DNA from: Hydractinia symbiolongicarpus
Taxonomy: Eukaryota; Cnidaria; Hydrozoa; Anthoathecata; Hydractiniidae
Reading direction: 5' to 3'
NCBI RefSeq assembly: GCF_029227915.1
Contig: NC_079876.1
Coordinates: forward strand, 17,176,001 to 17,240,000
Length of the DNA: 64,000 bases
Shown here: in pieces, positions 33,949 to 46,710 of the stretch
Layout of the letters: every line of letters starts with the position of its first letter
Numbering within the stretch: the first letter of the stretch is position 1
Made by a program: the position numbers and the translations under genes
Notes under the pieces: model-generated
The model's database searches: none
What the model was told of the DNA's origin: nothing
The model's input: the letters and a program-made list of their open reading frames with translations, nothing else

Positions 33949-36900
33949 GTATGGTTATACACCTTTTGTAAAAGTTGTCATATGCGCTTAAAAACAAGTA
34001 AGAACAGTCCAAGACCAAGAACAACCTAAGTCTAAATTAAAGTCAAAAAACAAGGATAATCCAGGATATGAATTATCTTGGAATTCTTTCTCAAGCTCAT
34101 GGTATGTTGAATTAATTGTTTAGGAACACTGTTATAAAACTTCATGAGAAACTACTCAGGCCTATCAATAAGAAATAAGCACCCAGGGATAAATCACGTG
34201 CCCAAGGCTTCGATAATTTTGATTGCAAGAATCAATCCTAATATATAAAAAATTTATAAAATTTGGAAAAATTAATACCGCACAGGGGTTGCTGTTTTGC
34301 ATGCAGAACATTTGTCAAAATGAGTTGTAGGGGAGGGGCTTATTCGGGAGGAGAAGGAGGGGGCTTATGAAATTATGCAATAATTTAATGTGCAAAAAAT
34401 AAAAACAACGATATCAATAATCACAACATATCTTTCTACAATCGTCTCTAAGGGAGCTACAATAATTTCCTCTGCATCTGGGATAAATGGGTTATCTTTT
34501 GACTTGTTTAGCAGTTGTAAAAAACAACAACTTTGAATTGGATTTTTTAACCACAAATGTTAGGTTACCTCAACCTGCAAAATAAATCATTTTCTCAGTC
34601 CCTATCAACTCCATTGAAATTACTGTGAATTTGAATGGGGCTTATTCATGAATGGGAGCTTTTTTGTCAAAATGGGTTTTGGGGGAGGGGGCTTATTCTG
34701 TAGGGTGAGTTATTCATGAGTATGGGGCTTAATCGATCATTTACGGTACAAGTTTCAGCAATGTTCACGGCTGAAAATTTCAACCCATACACAAAGAAGA
34801 AATTAAACTTTTCAATTACTTTTAAACTAACATTTATATTATTTATGATATTATTGATATTAATATTTATATGTAAAAATTAAATTGTTACCCAAAGTTG
34901 AACTAATGGCTAATAACGATGGATCATGAAAATTATCACTTAATCTTTTACTTATTTTTCTTCAAAAGACAACCATACCAACGCTTAAAATAACGTTTTC
35001 AAACCTGAGGATCATTACTTTCTTAGTGATCATATTTATGTAACAAAAAATATATTTGGTTTTATTGTGAAAAAAATGTTTGTGAAGGCTTTTTATGACT
35101 TGCAGGTTTCAATTTAAGAATCAACGAATGCTAAAATTAAAGAAAATGTTATATCATGGTTTATCATGATTATTGCAATAAAACTACCATCAAAGTGACC
35201 TACAGCGCTCTCTTACTACAACTGCAAGGCTGTTTTCTTTGCCACAGACGGCAAGTTTTGGCAAGCTGTCTTTATATTACTCATTTGAAGCCTACCTTCT
35301 AGGATGAAGCTGAGTAGGGTGAGCAGGGGTTGTAATTAGGAAAAAATCTTAGGCTTATTTAAATTATGTTGTTTTGTCATTGTATTTGGCTTTTTCATAG
35401 GTATTGGTTCCGGAGAGGCATCAATTGAGCAGTGCATAAAACTTGCATCCAGGTCATCAGTCATTCGCAACTGGAAACGATGTAGCACATTGATCATAGA
35501 TGAAATATCAATGGTGGACTCGTCTTTTTTTGAGAAACTAGAGAAGGTTATTTTTGTTATGTATTACCTTTCTTTGTTTACTTATGTTGCTTTTAATAAT
35601 GTTTCTAATGTTGATAGATATGGGACATCCATAAAGTACGTACACGTCAAATTGCTCATTTTTGAACAACGCCCACCCACACCCCTGTAGACTTTTACTC
35701 TGACCCCTTTGCATTGCGTATGTACGATATAATCTATGAAGTTCTTTTTTTGTGTGATGCTCTCAACCTTAAAATATCAATATGTTCAAACCTTTTTGAT
35801 ACTTTAAACAAGCAACGATATTTTACTAACGTAAAAATTTTTACATTCAAAAAACTTCTTCTCAAAAATTTTCAATCTTTCTTTGTTAGTGTTTTTAAAA
35901 GTCCTTGAAAGTACTGAAATTTAAGCTCTATGACTTGTTACACAAACTTTTTAGCAGATAAAACATAGCATGATAACAAAAGCAAAAAAATTGTTTTTTG
36001 TGAATTTGGCTTTATGTTGGCTTAGCTTGATTTTAATATATTTGATGCATCAGTTATAGGTTTATTTTCAAGTTCTCGTATTTAAACATGTTAAATGTCT
36101 CCTTCCCTTTTTTTTAATAAAGACAGATTGAATAGATATCTGACCAAATTAACATGTGTTTGTACTTACCTACCCACAATGTGTTGCAGACAGCCCACCA
36201 AAATATGTGTTTAAAATCTTCAGCAACAGTTTGGTTATAAATAATAATTTATGTGGTCACATCTAAATTTTCTTAAATAACGTAAAATTTGTAAAAAATA
36301 ATAATTCCTCCTAAAATTTCTTCTTTTGTCTTTTTAGTGATTATTTCTTATTGCCATGCTTTAAAAAAGTGATTGGCCAGTATATGTCGGAAAAAACTTT
36401 TTTATTTGTTAATTAAAATCTCCACAAAATTGAGTGATTTTTATCTCTTCAGTGTTTTTGTTGTACTTATCAAATTAATTCTATATAACTTTGGCCACCC
36501 TGGTTCTGTTATTTACATCTTCTTCTCTTTAAAAATAGCCGTCGTCTGTCTTTTAAAATGCACACCAATACCAAATGCGATATATTTTTACCGACTTTGT
36601 TTTGACCGCGTGCGCGTAGTATAGCAATCACGACGCATTGTTCTAAAAACAATCAAAGATTTTTGCGACCAAAAAGATTCCAAGATTTTCGCTTAAAAAA
36701 ACATTTCAATATATTTTCACGAGTGAATGAACAAAAGGCCATTTTGGTTTCTTAAAAACAATCCAAGATCTTCGCGGGTAAATGAACGAAGGCCATTTTG
36801 ATTTTGAAAGTAGTCGGTGTGTGGAAGATTTGTATGCCTGTTTGACTTTTTTATCTTCTAAAAACTTTATGTTTTTTTAATATTAGTTTTCTCTTTGTTT

Positions 36901-39900
36901 GCAATGTAAATATATTGTCAAATATATATTGACACGTTTTTTAGCTGCGTACAGATCTTAAGCGCACAAGTTTTGGATTTTTGGTTAGGAACAAAGATTT
37001 TGCTGGCTAGCTAGCCATCTACAGCCTAACTTATTACTATTCTGCATGGTATAAGAGCACTTTATCCTAGCCAATTTATTTTTATGTTGAGCTATTTGGC
37101 TAAAAAGTGAGAATATAAAAATGCAATTTGGCTAGTACAATATTCTTAGCAATAATTCTTATGCTAAATGCTGTTAGCTAGCTAGGTAGCTACATCTTTT
37201 ATTATTTTCCTGAAAACTTTTTCTGAACATAAAATGGATGGGCAATTGTTTTAGCAGGAGGGGTAAAAACAGGTTCCCTGTGTTTTCATTTTAACCGAAG
37301 TTGCCATGAAGTTTTTTTGGAAAAGGGCTTTACAGTTGTTCAACTCTGTTTAACTGTACTAAGCCGTTAGTCCAGTGTTAACAACAGACTGTTTTTTTCA
37401 AGAAGGTTGTTATGCATATGCGCATGTCCAGGTGGTTCACCTTTAAACTTTCTTGGGAATCACGGCTGTACAAGTGTGCAACACTGTTTACCTGGACTAA
37501 CCACACAGCCTGGTGTTAGCAATGAACTTTTTCTTGTGTTTTTATTTAAACAGAGTCTGCGAGACGAAGTGTGTTATCCCTATACAGTTGTGCAATATCA
37601 TTTAACAGTTCACTAAGCGCTCAGCTTGGTGTCATGATTTATTTTTTTAACTTTCACAAAAACTTATTCTTCAAAATAAAATAATATTGAGTGATTGTTT
37701 TGCTATGGTGGAGTATTAACGGTTTGTAAACTTTTTATTTTAGCTATCGTTGCGGTAAAGTTATTTTTAAAAAAAATACGTTTCAGTCGAACTATAATGA
37801 TGTATGCACTTTACTTGATTTATAACATACTGCATACCTGTACTAAAGCGCTCCACCTGATTGTGTGGCGCGGTTTATGGTTGTTATTAGGCGCTCCACA
37901 GATTGTTCACTGCCGGCTCACGCCTTGACTTGTGGCTTACCCCGCCGTTTCGACACCGGGTTTACCCGGCTAGTTTGTTACTTATTTTTACAAGTTAACC
38001 CAATAAAATCTGAATATGTTTTTGGGTAAGCCAGCTTTATTTAAATCATCCATGTTTTAAATCTTTAAATGGAATCGTGGGTAGATATTTTGCAAATAAA
38101 ACGAGTTTATCTTATTTTTCCCTATTTTCCATTCTTTTTTATTGGCTTTGATTGGTTAAAAAACGATACGCAGCAAGATTTTAATTTGTCACTGACCTGC
38201 TTATTGTGGGAAAGACCATTTCTAATTGCGACATTTTGTGCAAATAAAACTTTCGCGGTTCAGAGAAAGCAGAATATTTTGCAGGAATAAAGTTTTGCGA
38301 ATTTTCCAAAAACGACAAAAGTTTCTTCTGAAAACAATGACAGCAGCTAATACATCATGTAGATTTGGAAAATAAAAGTGTTGTTCACAGAAATCGTTGT
38401 GTCGAGTTTTAATGTTTTTGCGCTTTAAGCTATATAGCTATATGTAATTTTTTCTCCCTCTTCTACAAGAAAAATATTTGCTATATCTTTAGTTCCAGGC
38501 TGAAGTTTGACATGCTTGAGTAACTACAAATCTACTTCTTGGTGTCGCAAATAATTATTTGTTCCTCGTTTAAAGTTTTGTTGCAAGGTTGGTAGATGTT
38601 AGATAAAAAAATTATTTTTTTACTTTCTTCTCTAGTCTTCCTGTGACTCTCCTATATTCAGCTGGTTTGGGCATGTTAGGACATCCTAATTTCAGTATCT
38701 GTGGAAACGTTTGATCTTCATATAGCTTCAGTAGCTTTACTTTGATCATTGTTCTTAAAGCTAAGCACTCTATAACAGTCACAGTGAACATTGGCGCAGT
38801 TTTCTCTAATTCGAAACACATCAGCGTAAATAGATACAGTACCAATATAAAGAAAAATGGTGGCAACTTAACGTGCATAGTCTGTTGTTTTCATTATTTA
38901 TTTATTTATCGGTTTGCTTGCTATTTTTTATTCAGCTTTGCTTTTACTACAAAAAAATAGCTTGGGATAGTAGTTTACCTGTTATTGGATCAATAATCAG
39001 CGAAGTAGTTCAGAAAGCAGCAAAAAAAATTAAGGAGGACTAACTTTTATTCTCTTATATATTTACTAGTCGATAAAGCCTTATTTGGCCTCAAAGTTTT
39101 AAGTGCACTGTAATGGCTTTCCTAATTTAATATACTAATAGATCAAATATACTAATAGATCAAAGAAAATAGTGAAGAATATAATCCACTTTGCAAAAGT
39201 GACAGACAGACAGAACTGGCGTGTTATTATAGAGATTTCCCCTTTAATCTTGTTAATCTCTATAATAATAGCCGTCGTCTGTCTGTCTGTTCAAAAGGGT
39301 TACCGATATTCCTTTGATCTTTCCGCGAATTTTTAGAAAACAGGGGGTTGTTTAATAGAAAACTTTATAATTAATTGAACTAAACCCAAAAAATTAATTT
39401 ATTTCCTTACATAATTTAATTAATTTAATTGATAATCTTCTAATTTAAAAAACAAATTAGGTGATTAAAATAAATTCATTATTTAAAAGCGCCTTTTTTA
39501 ATAATAATTTACCCCCGTGACCTTTATCGCCGATTCCGCTCAGGAGCCACCGAAAACAAATAGGATGGTTTTACTGACAGTTTAACTGACTTTGTTTTGA
39601 CCGCTCGCACGTGTTTACCAATCAAAACGCCTGATTCTTTGAAAAACCAATCAAGACTTTCGCGGCCTAGACATGCCAACGAAGAAACATGATGGCCATT
39701 TTAGTTTTTAGAAGAAGGTCAGTTCAGTGCTGTTTATAAGTCTGTTTCACCTTTGTGTCTTCTATAAGCTTTTTATTTTCGTAATATTGGTTTTTTGTAT
39801 GTTCTAAAATGTTAAGATAAATATATTGTTTTTAGTCACGTACAGATCTTAAACGCACCAGTTTTAGGATTTTTGGCTAGGAAACGAAGATTGAGGCTAG

Positions 39901-42900
39901 CTAGCTAGCTAGAACCTTACTTATTCCACCATTTATTTTTGTGTTGAGACTGTAGCCATTTAGCTAGCTCCTATCTTTGGCTAGAAGTAAGAGTATAAAA
40001 ATGCAGTTTGGCTACAACAATATTGTTAAACAATAAGTGTTATGCTATAAATGCAGTTAGCTAAGTTATTTTTTCCTGAAAACTTTTTGTGCAAATAAAA
40101 TGACTGACAGATTATTTTAGCTGAACCGGTAATGAGCTGTTCCCAGTGTTTTCATTAAAACCGAAGTTGCAATGAAGTTTTTTTGGAAAGGGGTATTACA
40201 CCTATACGCCTGTTCAACTCTGTTTAACTATACTAAGCAGTTAGCCCAGTGTTAACAACAGACTGTTGTTTTTGGTAAAGGCTGTTAAGCCCATGCGCAT
40301 TTACAACGTGGTTTACCTGTACTAAGGGGTCAACCCAATGTGACAATTCATTTTCAAACTTTCTCGGTAATCACACCTGTACAGATGTGCAACAATGTTT
40401 ACCTGGACTAACCGCACAGCCCTGTTGTGTTTTTTTAAACAGAGTCTGTGAGAAGGTTTTTTCCAAAGGCGTATTATTCCTATATGCCTGTGCAACACGG
40501 TTTAACTGTGGTAAGCGCTTAGCCCAGTGTCACGATAAATTCTTTACCTTTCACAAACATTTATTCCGCAAAATAAAATAATATTGACTGATTGTTTTTG
40601 CTATGATGGGGTCCCGACTGTTGTTTGTAAACTGTGTTTTTATTTCAGCTATCGTTGCAGGGAATATTTTTTGAAAAATATGTTACAGTCGCAAGACTAT
40701 AATGGTGTACTTAATTTACGAAATACTGTATACCTGTACTAAAGCGCTCCACCTGATCGTGTGGCACAGTTTACGGCTCTTATTGAGAGCTCCACAGAGT
40801 GTTAAACGTCAGATCGCACTTTGGCTTACCCCGGCGTTTCGACACCGGGGTAAGCTTAAGTGGTATAAAAAGGATGGGCGCACCCGTGGATTTTTCCACG
40901 GGCTATCGACTAGTCTTGTTAATTAATCTTGTTTTCTCTGATCTGTTATACCCACATTATTGACTAGCTAATTGTTACCCGTTTTATAGATTGCAAGAAT
41001 TATCCGCAAGGATGATCGTCCTTTTGGTGGCATTCAACTGGTTCTGTGTGGTGATTTCTTGCAACTGCCACCAGTTCAAGAAAAAAGCTTTTGTTTTCAG
41101 GTTTATATTTGTGTTTATCACCTTCTGTCTTGGCCCTTGATCAATTTTATGCACACATGGACATTATTAGCCTCTCTGATTATTAGACACCATTGGTGCA
41201 GTAATATCTGTCCACTAATAGAGATCTTCTCCGTTTTGAAATGTTGATATTTTTAGGCCTATTTTCAATAAATTCTTCTTTTTGGGTTTTTTGGTGGGGT
41301 TTAACTTAAAGTTGTTGATAAAAGGGTGCACCGTAGGGGAGTATTTTAGGTTAAAATCGAGGTTCATTATCATTTTTATAGCCCAAGAAGAGCTATAAAG
41401 TGCTTATTAAAAAAGTTACAAAGAAAAAAAAGGGCTAAATTGCACTGTCTTTACATTTTCGTTATTTCTCCACAACAAAGAGTGTGGCATTATTTTTTGC
41501 AGATGTCCTCTATTATTTCTGATATGTAAAAATGTGACTGTTTTTTAAAAGTTTTTTATAAAAATTTCACCAGAATTCAGCCAGTGTAGTGAAATTTAAC
41601 CAATTTTTTCTTTTTGAATCAGTCATTAGGATTTTTAAAATATGATTCGAGATGATTTAAGATGTTGTTTGTGTCCTATAAACTTTCTCTGTCATTAGCT
41701 CAACTTTTGTGCGAGCCACTAAAATAAAAAAACATCTTCTCAATAATCCTTGAATAAAAAAATATTACAACCTTGCGTCATATGAAATGAAAAAAGGCTG
41801 AACTTTTTTGCACCTTTTTACTTTATTAAACTTTCTTTATAAAAAAAAATTTATTAGGATTTTGTATCGTGTACAAAGAATTTTGACATTGCCCAACCTA
41901 AAATGCTGGTGCCAAACCGTGGTAAATTTATGGTATTATTATAGCAATGTTAAACTGCCAAATGCACCATCATGCAGAAACAAAACAAATAAATATTATA
42001 ATGAACAAAGCAAATAAACATTTTATTTATTTTAAACGAAATATGACAATGAAATTGTATTTTCAAAAAGTTCTAGGTTTCCTAAAGGGTTTACACTTTT
42101 CAGGTTTGAAATGAAATCAAATACAAAGTTGCTCTATTCTAGTTCTGCATATTGTTTGCGTTCCGAGTTCCATTTTTTTATGTTTGTTATTTTTCATTTT
42201 TAGTCGAAGTGCTGGTCAGCCTGTGTTGAGATGAAGTTTGAGCTAACAGACGTGAAACGCCAAAGTGATCAAGAATTTGTCAATATTTTGCAGTATATTC
42301 GTGTTGGAAAGTAAGTACATTAAGTCCTATTTCTAGCACAAGATTTTTTATGGCTGGCTTTTACACATTTTGCATTTGCTATAAGTGATTTTCAGGGCGA
42401 TTTTCGTTTAGATTTTGTTGATCTTGTGTAACATGTGATTCGCTTTTTTCCATTTCTTCTATCCACAACAATTTCTAATGCAAAATTTTTCCCATTTATT
42501 GTACCCACAACAATTTCTACCACAATCTTTGCATTTCATGTAGGCGTAACAATTTTTTACTGCGAAATGTTCCACTTCTTGTATCCACACTAATTTTTTG
42601 GAGCAATTTCGACCGCAAAATTCTCCATTTATTGTATTCACAGCAATTTCTACCATAATCCAAAATTCGAAGTATTAAAGCCTGTCAACCCTTTTGCACA
42701 GGACTTTAATTTCATTAACCAATCAGAAACCTTATTTGTTTCATGTGTTTGCGCAACCTGGCGTTTAATTTTAGGCCGGGGCTTTCATAGTTCACCAGAA
42801 TATCGCAACCATGAGGCCACGAGGACAGATTGGTTTTACATTGCTTTTACACTATCTTTTCTCAATCTTTTCCCATTTTCTTTGAAGCACTTAGATACAC

Positions 42901-45900
42901 CTTAACGCTTCACCCCTTTAAATTTCTCAGGATAGCTGCTCATCACATAACTCTATAGGAATATGATAAATATATTATCACATTTTTTTGCCATGTATAA
43001 ATCTTAATTAAACCAATTTTAAGATCTTAGCTAGGAACGTTGATTTTGGAGGTAGCATTCTGCTGAACCTAGCTACTGTGGACTGTACTGTAGCTATACC
43101 TAGCCGTTTTTATTCCATTCCTTTTATTCAGTTTGGTATATCAATATTTATTTTTATGTTGGGGTTGTTTGTCTATTAGCTAGCTATATAGCTCTTGACA
43201 TATCTCTGGCTAAAAAGTGAAAGTGGCCAAAGGCACTTTTTAGCTAGCTGCAACAAAATTCTTATTCAATAATTTTTATGAAGCTAAATATAGTTAAGTA
43301 ACTACACATTTTATTACTGTCATGAAAACATATTCCACAAAGTAATTTTTTTTAGCTGGACACAGTAACGATGGGCTGTTTCCTTTGTTTTTATTTAAAC
43401 GTTGTGATAAAGTTCTTTTTGAAAAATGGCTATATGCCTACCTGTAATAAATGTTCAACCTGGTGTTCACAACGGGTTGTTTTGTGTGTTTTTATTTGAA
43501 TTGAAGTTGTGATTTTGGGAAAAGGGTATTTACGCCTATAAACAGTCCAGTCCAATGACGGGCTGTTTCCTGTGTTTCTGCTTAACCGAAGTTGCGATAA
43601 AGTTTTTTATAAAAAGGTATTGTTCCTACATAAATGTGCGACATTGTTTAACTGTATATACTAAGTGCGCAGCCCAGATTCTTCTAAACAATAACAAAGT
43701 TTGGTCAGGTGTTTTTACTATGACGGGGTAAAAACAGCGTTCTAGACTAAGCTAATTATGCAGGCAAGTTTTTTTTGGAAAATATATTATACCTGAAATA
43801 CCATAATGCTCTGTGCGCTTCACCAGATTTACGACATACTGCATACCTGTACTAGAGTGCTCCAACTGAATGTGTGGCACAGTTTACGGTTCTTATTAAT
43901 TGCTCCACAGCCTTTTTAATGCTGGGTTACACTTTTACTTCTGGCGTTTACCCCGGCTAGTCTTTATGAAAAAGTCTATATGCCTATATGTTGTGTTTTC
44001 ACCTTTCAGCAACGTTACCTTGCTTCCATCCATTTTTGATTAAAAAGCAAACCTCGATTTCCCAATTTTTTTTTTAGAAAAAAACTCAAATCTTATCAAT
44101 TCTTTTCTAAAAAAGGGTTCGATATTAAGAACGATAATTTAGGGCGTTGTTTTTTATTATTAAACGGTCAATAAAATCGTTCATGTAAACGTCTTTTTAA
44201 ATTTAGATGTCCAGAACACATCTACAAAAAGTTGTTAGAGACACGTCACCACCAAATTGAGAAATGTGGAATCCAACCGACAAGACTGTGTACTCATAAA
44301 GACAGTGTGGAAGAAATCAACAACATAAAAATGACCAATCTGAAGGGTGAGAAAAGAGTTTTTTATGCCACCGACAGTGAGACAGCATACAGCACACAAA
44401 TGGACAAGAGTCTACAAGTTCCTTATAAACTTGAATTGAAAGAAGGTGCCCAGGTAATGGATGTTGCAAGTTATTTTTGTCTTGTTTTACCAGATATGTG
44501 TTTACCTTGCATTGTATTTATGGTGGAAAAATGGGAGGACTGTATTTGTTTATTGGGCGTATTAATCAAGATCTATAAAGATAAACTTCTAAAGCTTTCT
44601 GTTGTTCTTCAGTAAGAAAAATATAGGAATAAAAGACGTATTTAAAACTTTCTGAATGACTCAGAACTTGAAATCATACTAAAGGCTCGTTTCTATTTGA
44701 CTGCATTTTCCGCTATAGCGCAAAAAGCCCGCGAGATTTTCATTTGGCGCATGTGCACTTTGACAAAATTAGCGATTTTATCTTAGTGCGCATGCGCTAT
44801 CTGAAAAGCTCGTGAGCTTTTTGCGCTATAGCGGAAAATGCAGTGAAATGGAAACGAGCCTTTACTCTATCTTATTTGTCTAACCAAAAATGCAAGCGTA
44901 ACGGAAGGAATATGTTTAAAAAACAAACAAACAAACAAACACGCATCCACACATAAAATATCCCATGCAATTATTTCAAACATATTTTACAACTTAGGTT
45001 ATGCTGACGAGAAACTTGAACGTGGCTGTTGGTCTTGTGAATGGCGCAAGAGGAGTGGTAACTAGGTTCGCAGCCGACAAAGATGGTAACTCTTCTTATC
45101 TGATAATTTTTTATTTCTATGGCTATTAAGGAAAGAAAATTGTGATTATCAATTTTGTTTAGTGTTCCAAACGTTACCTGGCTGTGTAATAAAACAAACA
45201 TCAAAAATTTGTTTTCATACTGTTGTAATTTTTATTCAATTTTTAATCAGGTGAAAGCTAGGGTAGATGAAATTCTGATGTCGCGAAAAGTCAGGGCACA
45301 TTTTTGCTAGCAAACCTCTTGTCCAGGTAAAACTAAACGCAACACAACTGAACCTGTGAAAGAAAACGTCTGGTATGAAAGCGTTCTTTTTATGGAGAAC
45401 GTAACATGTGGTCAAAGACACGGCAAAAATTTCCTATGTGGTCAAACAGACGGCAAAAAGTTTATTGTAGTCAAACACACGGCAGCTTGTAAACCTATTA
45501 GACACTTGCTTTCATCTTTTCACAGGGATGCCATTTGTAAAGTTTTCTGAAGGTTCCGAATTGCTTATGAAGAGGGAAAAGTTTCCATTTAAAACAAATA
45601 GTGGCGTGGTCACACGATCTCAAATACCACTAAAGTTAGCTTGGGCTATCTCAATTCATAAAAGCCAGGTGCGTAATTGTGTTGTACATTTCAAAACTCA
45701 TATTATTAGATTTCTCTTTAATCCCCTTGAATTCACCTGGAATTTATTTATGAAATTCCCTGGCAATCTGTAAGACCAACTTGGTTACCGATAACATTTG
45801 TAATCCATGTAAATATGAGTTTCATTAAAATCGGTCTGTTCGTTCTCTACTTAACTATGCTATTGGAAACTAAGCTGAAAAATCGAATTTGTCGTTGTAG

Positions 45901-46710
45901 CTCGATTATTGGATTTGAAAAGGGTTGAGCAAATAATAAGTATAATAAGAGAGTATTACCTATATGTGGGGTCCACTGCCCATGTGACTACAATAGAGCG
46001 TCTTATTTAACCACTTTGTTTTTTAGGGTGTAGGCTGTTCTCCCTTTTTTATTTCTAAACAATACGTCTAAAAAATATGCAAATACAAAACGTTTCTCTC
46101 TTTGTTATTTATGCTAATAATATATATTTCCTGTATGCATGCGTATTATTGATTAAAATACTCGAGTCGAGTAGTATTCCAGATTCTCAAATTAAGAGTT
46201 TATTAATTTCCAGAAGTTAAAGTTCAGAGTAAAGTTCGGGTTGGTGCAGTAAGTAGGAGGAGTTGACAATTTGTCTTCTCTCCTAAGCTGGTCTTCCATT
46301 GTGTTTTATGCCTTTAAATGACTGATTGAATTTTTTGTCGATCAAATGTTAATTGATTGCCGTAAGATTCTCTTATGTGCGCGGAATTTTCCGTCTAGTG
46401 GAGAGCAGAGTTTAATAATGTAACAATACAACGTATTTGTGTCATGTAATTCGCTTACGTCCTTTCGTTATATCTTCATTTACAGGGCCTAACATTGGAC
46501 TGTTGTGAAGTTTCATTGTCTCGTGTGTTTGAACACGGTCAAGCCTACGTGGCCCTCTCCCGGGCGAAGAGTTTGGACGGACTGCGTGTACTTGACATCA
46601 CTCCGAACTGTGTAAAGGCTCATACTGAGGTGTTAAAGTTTTACATTCGCCTGAGAAGAGAAATTCGAATGATGTCGGTGGAGGACAAAGAAAACGGCGG
46701 TGATGAATGA
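33087..46710 (+). CDS. PIF1: PIF1 5'-to-3' DNA helicase (eight exons, complete)
   Basis: Exons 33087-33948, 35401-35546, 40990-41100, 42204-42310, 44207-44453, 44998-45085, 45526-45668 and 46486-46710. Phases match at all seven junctions and total 1929 nt, giving 642 residues, essentially the length of human PIF1 (641). PIF1 is an SF1B helicase that unwinds G-quadruplexes and RNA-DNA hybrids and acts at telomeres, replication forks and in mitochondria. Motifs in order: Walker A GSAGTGKS, motif [11 protein letters not shown], motif [14 protein letters not shown], motif [12 protein letters not shown], and motif [16 protein letters not shown]. The N-terminal 200 residues align loosely with the vertebrate accessory region. 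I chose ATG 33087 over the in-frame 33024 because the homology starts there and a possible acceptor precedes it. No Rep domain is present, so it is a host gene, not a Helitron RepHel. A candidate poly(A) signal ATTAAA is at 46881. Confidence 0.93.
35401..35546 (+). CDS. PIF1: PIF1 exon 2: motif II
   Basis: [18 protein letters not shown], then [20 protein letters not shown]. Acceptor TTTTTCATAG; donor GAGAAG before GTTATT is weak but phase 0 and homology fix the end. Confidence 0.9.
36524..37973 (+). mobile_element. Non-autonomous Helitron A in PIF1 intron 2
   Basis: Starts TCTCTTTAAAAATAGCCGTC and ends in the hairpin CCGGGTTTACCCGG followed by CTAG|T. The interior is collinear with element B (repeated stretches around TGCAACACTGTTTACCTGGA and AAAGCGCTCCACCTGAT). 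No Rep or helicase gene is present. Confidence 0.6.
38612..38878 (-). CDS. Possible small secreted protein, antisense in PIF1 intron 2
   Basis: An 88-codon frame starting [20 protein letters not shown], which has the charge and hydrophobic profile of a signal peptide, followed by a 65-residue basic tail ending [14 protein letters not shown] know no homologue and see no promoter or splice evidence. It lies between two Helitrons and may be chance. Confidence 0.25.
   Translation of the reverse strand: MHVKLPPFFFILVLYLFTLMCFELEKTAPMFTVTVIECLALRTMIKVKLLKLYEDQTFPQILKLGCPNMPKPAEYRRVTGRLEKKVKK
39066..39235 (-). mobile_element. Mini-Helitron (170 bp)
   Basis: Minus strand: A|TCTCTATAATAACACGCC, a GTCTGTCTGTCAC block, and an end GGCTTTATCGACTAG|T. 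It lies head-to-head with the larger Helitron beginning 22 bp away. Confidence 0.55.
39257..40913 (+). mobile_element. Non-autonomous Helitron B in PIF1 intron 2
   Basis: 1,657 bp. Starts A|TCTCTATAATAATAGCCGTC, and ends with the hairpin CCCGTGGATTTTTCCACGGG, then CTATCGACTAG|T. A second hairpin, GCTTACCCCGG/CCGGGGTAAGC, lies near 40831-40856. The flanks both read TCTTGTTAA, probably a local repeat of the target because Helitrons make no duplication. No coding capacity. Confidence 0.7.
40990..41100 (+). CDS. PIF1: PIF1 exon 3: motif III
   Basis: [20 protein letters not shown], then [17 protein letters not shown]. 37 codons, phase 0 at both ends. It follows a Helitron-bearing intron of 5.4 kb. 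Confidence 0.92.
42204..42310 (+). CDS. PIF1: PIF1 exon 4
   Basis: [20 protein letters not shown], then [15 protein letters not shown]. Acceptor TTTTTAG, donor GTAAGT, exit phase 2. Confidence 0.9.
42449..42662 (+). repeat. About 41-bp tandem repeat, five copies
   Basis: Diverged units of the form CCATTTATTGTACCCACAAC followed by AATTTCTACC in PIF1 intron 4. A Cys-rich minus-strand frame here follows from the repeat. Confidence 0.55.
42960..43958 (+). mobile_element. Partial Helitron C in PIF1 intron 4
   Basis: Collinear with the second two-thirds of elements A and B (GATCTTAGCTAGGAACG, GCTCCAACTGAATGTGTGGC) and ends TTTACCCCGGCTAG|T. The 5' end is missing or too diverged to place. Confidence 0.5.
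44207..44453 (+). CDS. PIF1: PIF1 exon 5
   Basis: [35 protein letters not shown] and [12 protein letters not shown], the region after motif IV. Donor CAG before GTAATG, phase 0. Confidence 0.9.
44681..44863. mobile_element. Palindromic MITE in PIF1 intron 5
   Basis: 183 bp. About 48-bp inverted arms start AAAGGCTCGTTTCTATTTGA and contain CCGCTATAGCGCAAAAAGC. The flanking ACT on both sides could be a 3-bp target duplication. Confidence 0.65.
44998..45085 (+). CDS. PIF1: PIF1 exon 6
   Basis: [20 protein letters not shown], then [10 protein letters not shown]; the conserved [19 protein letters not shown] block of PIF1 helicases. Exit phase 1. Confidence 0.92.
45526..45668 (+). CDS. PIF1: PIF1 exon 7: motif V
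   Basis: [19 protein letters not shown], then [19 protein letters not shown]. Acceptor TCTTTTCACAG, phase 0 exit inside the SIHKSQG motif. Confidence 0.92.
46486..46710 (+). CDS. PIF1: PIF1 exon 8: motif VI and C-terminus
   Basis: [20 protein letters not shown], then [18 protein letters not shown], ending EDKENGGDE and TGA. Motif VI arginine is intact. Confidence 0.93.
   Translation, partial: GLTLDCCEVSLSRVFEHGQAYVALSRAKSLDGLRVLDITPNCVKAHTEVLKFYIRLRREIRMMSVEDKENGGDE

Noticed and set aside
42459-42656. Cys-rich 65-codon minus-strand protein
   Set aside because: The frame is a by-product of a 41-bp tandem repeat within a PIF1 intron.
33087-46710. PIF1 as the helicase of an autonomous Helitron
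   Set aside because: It has eight in-phase exons, matches host PIF1 in length and N-terminus, and no Rep nuclease motif is nearby.
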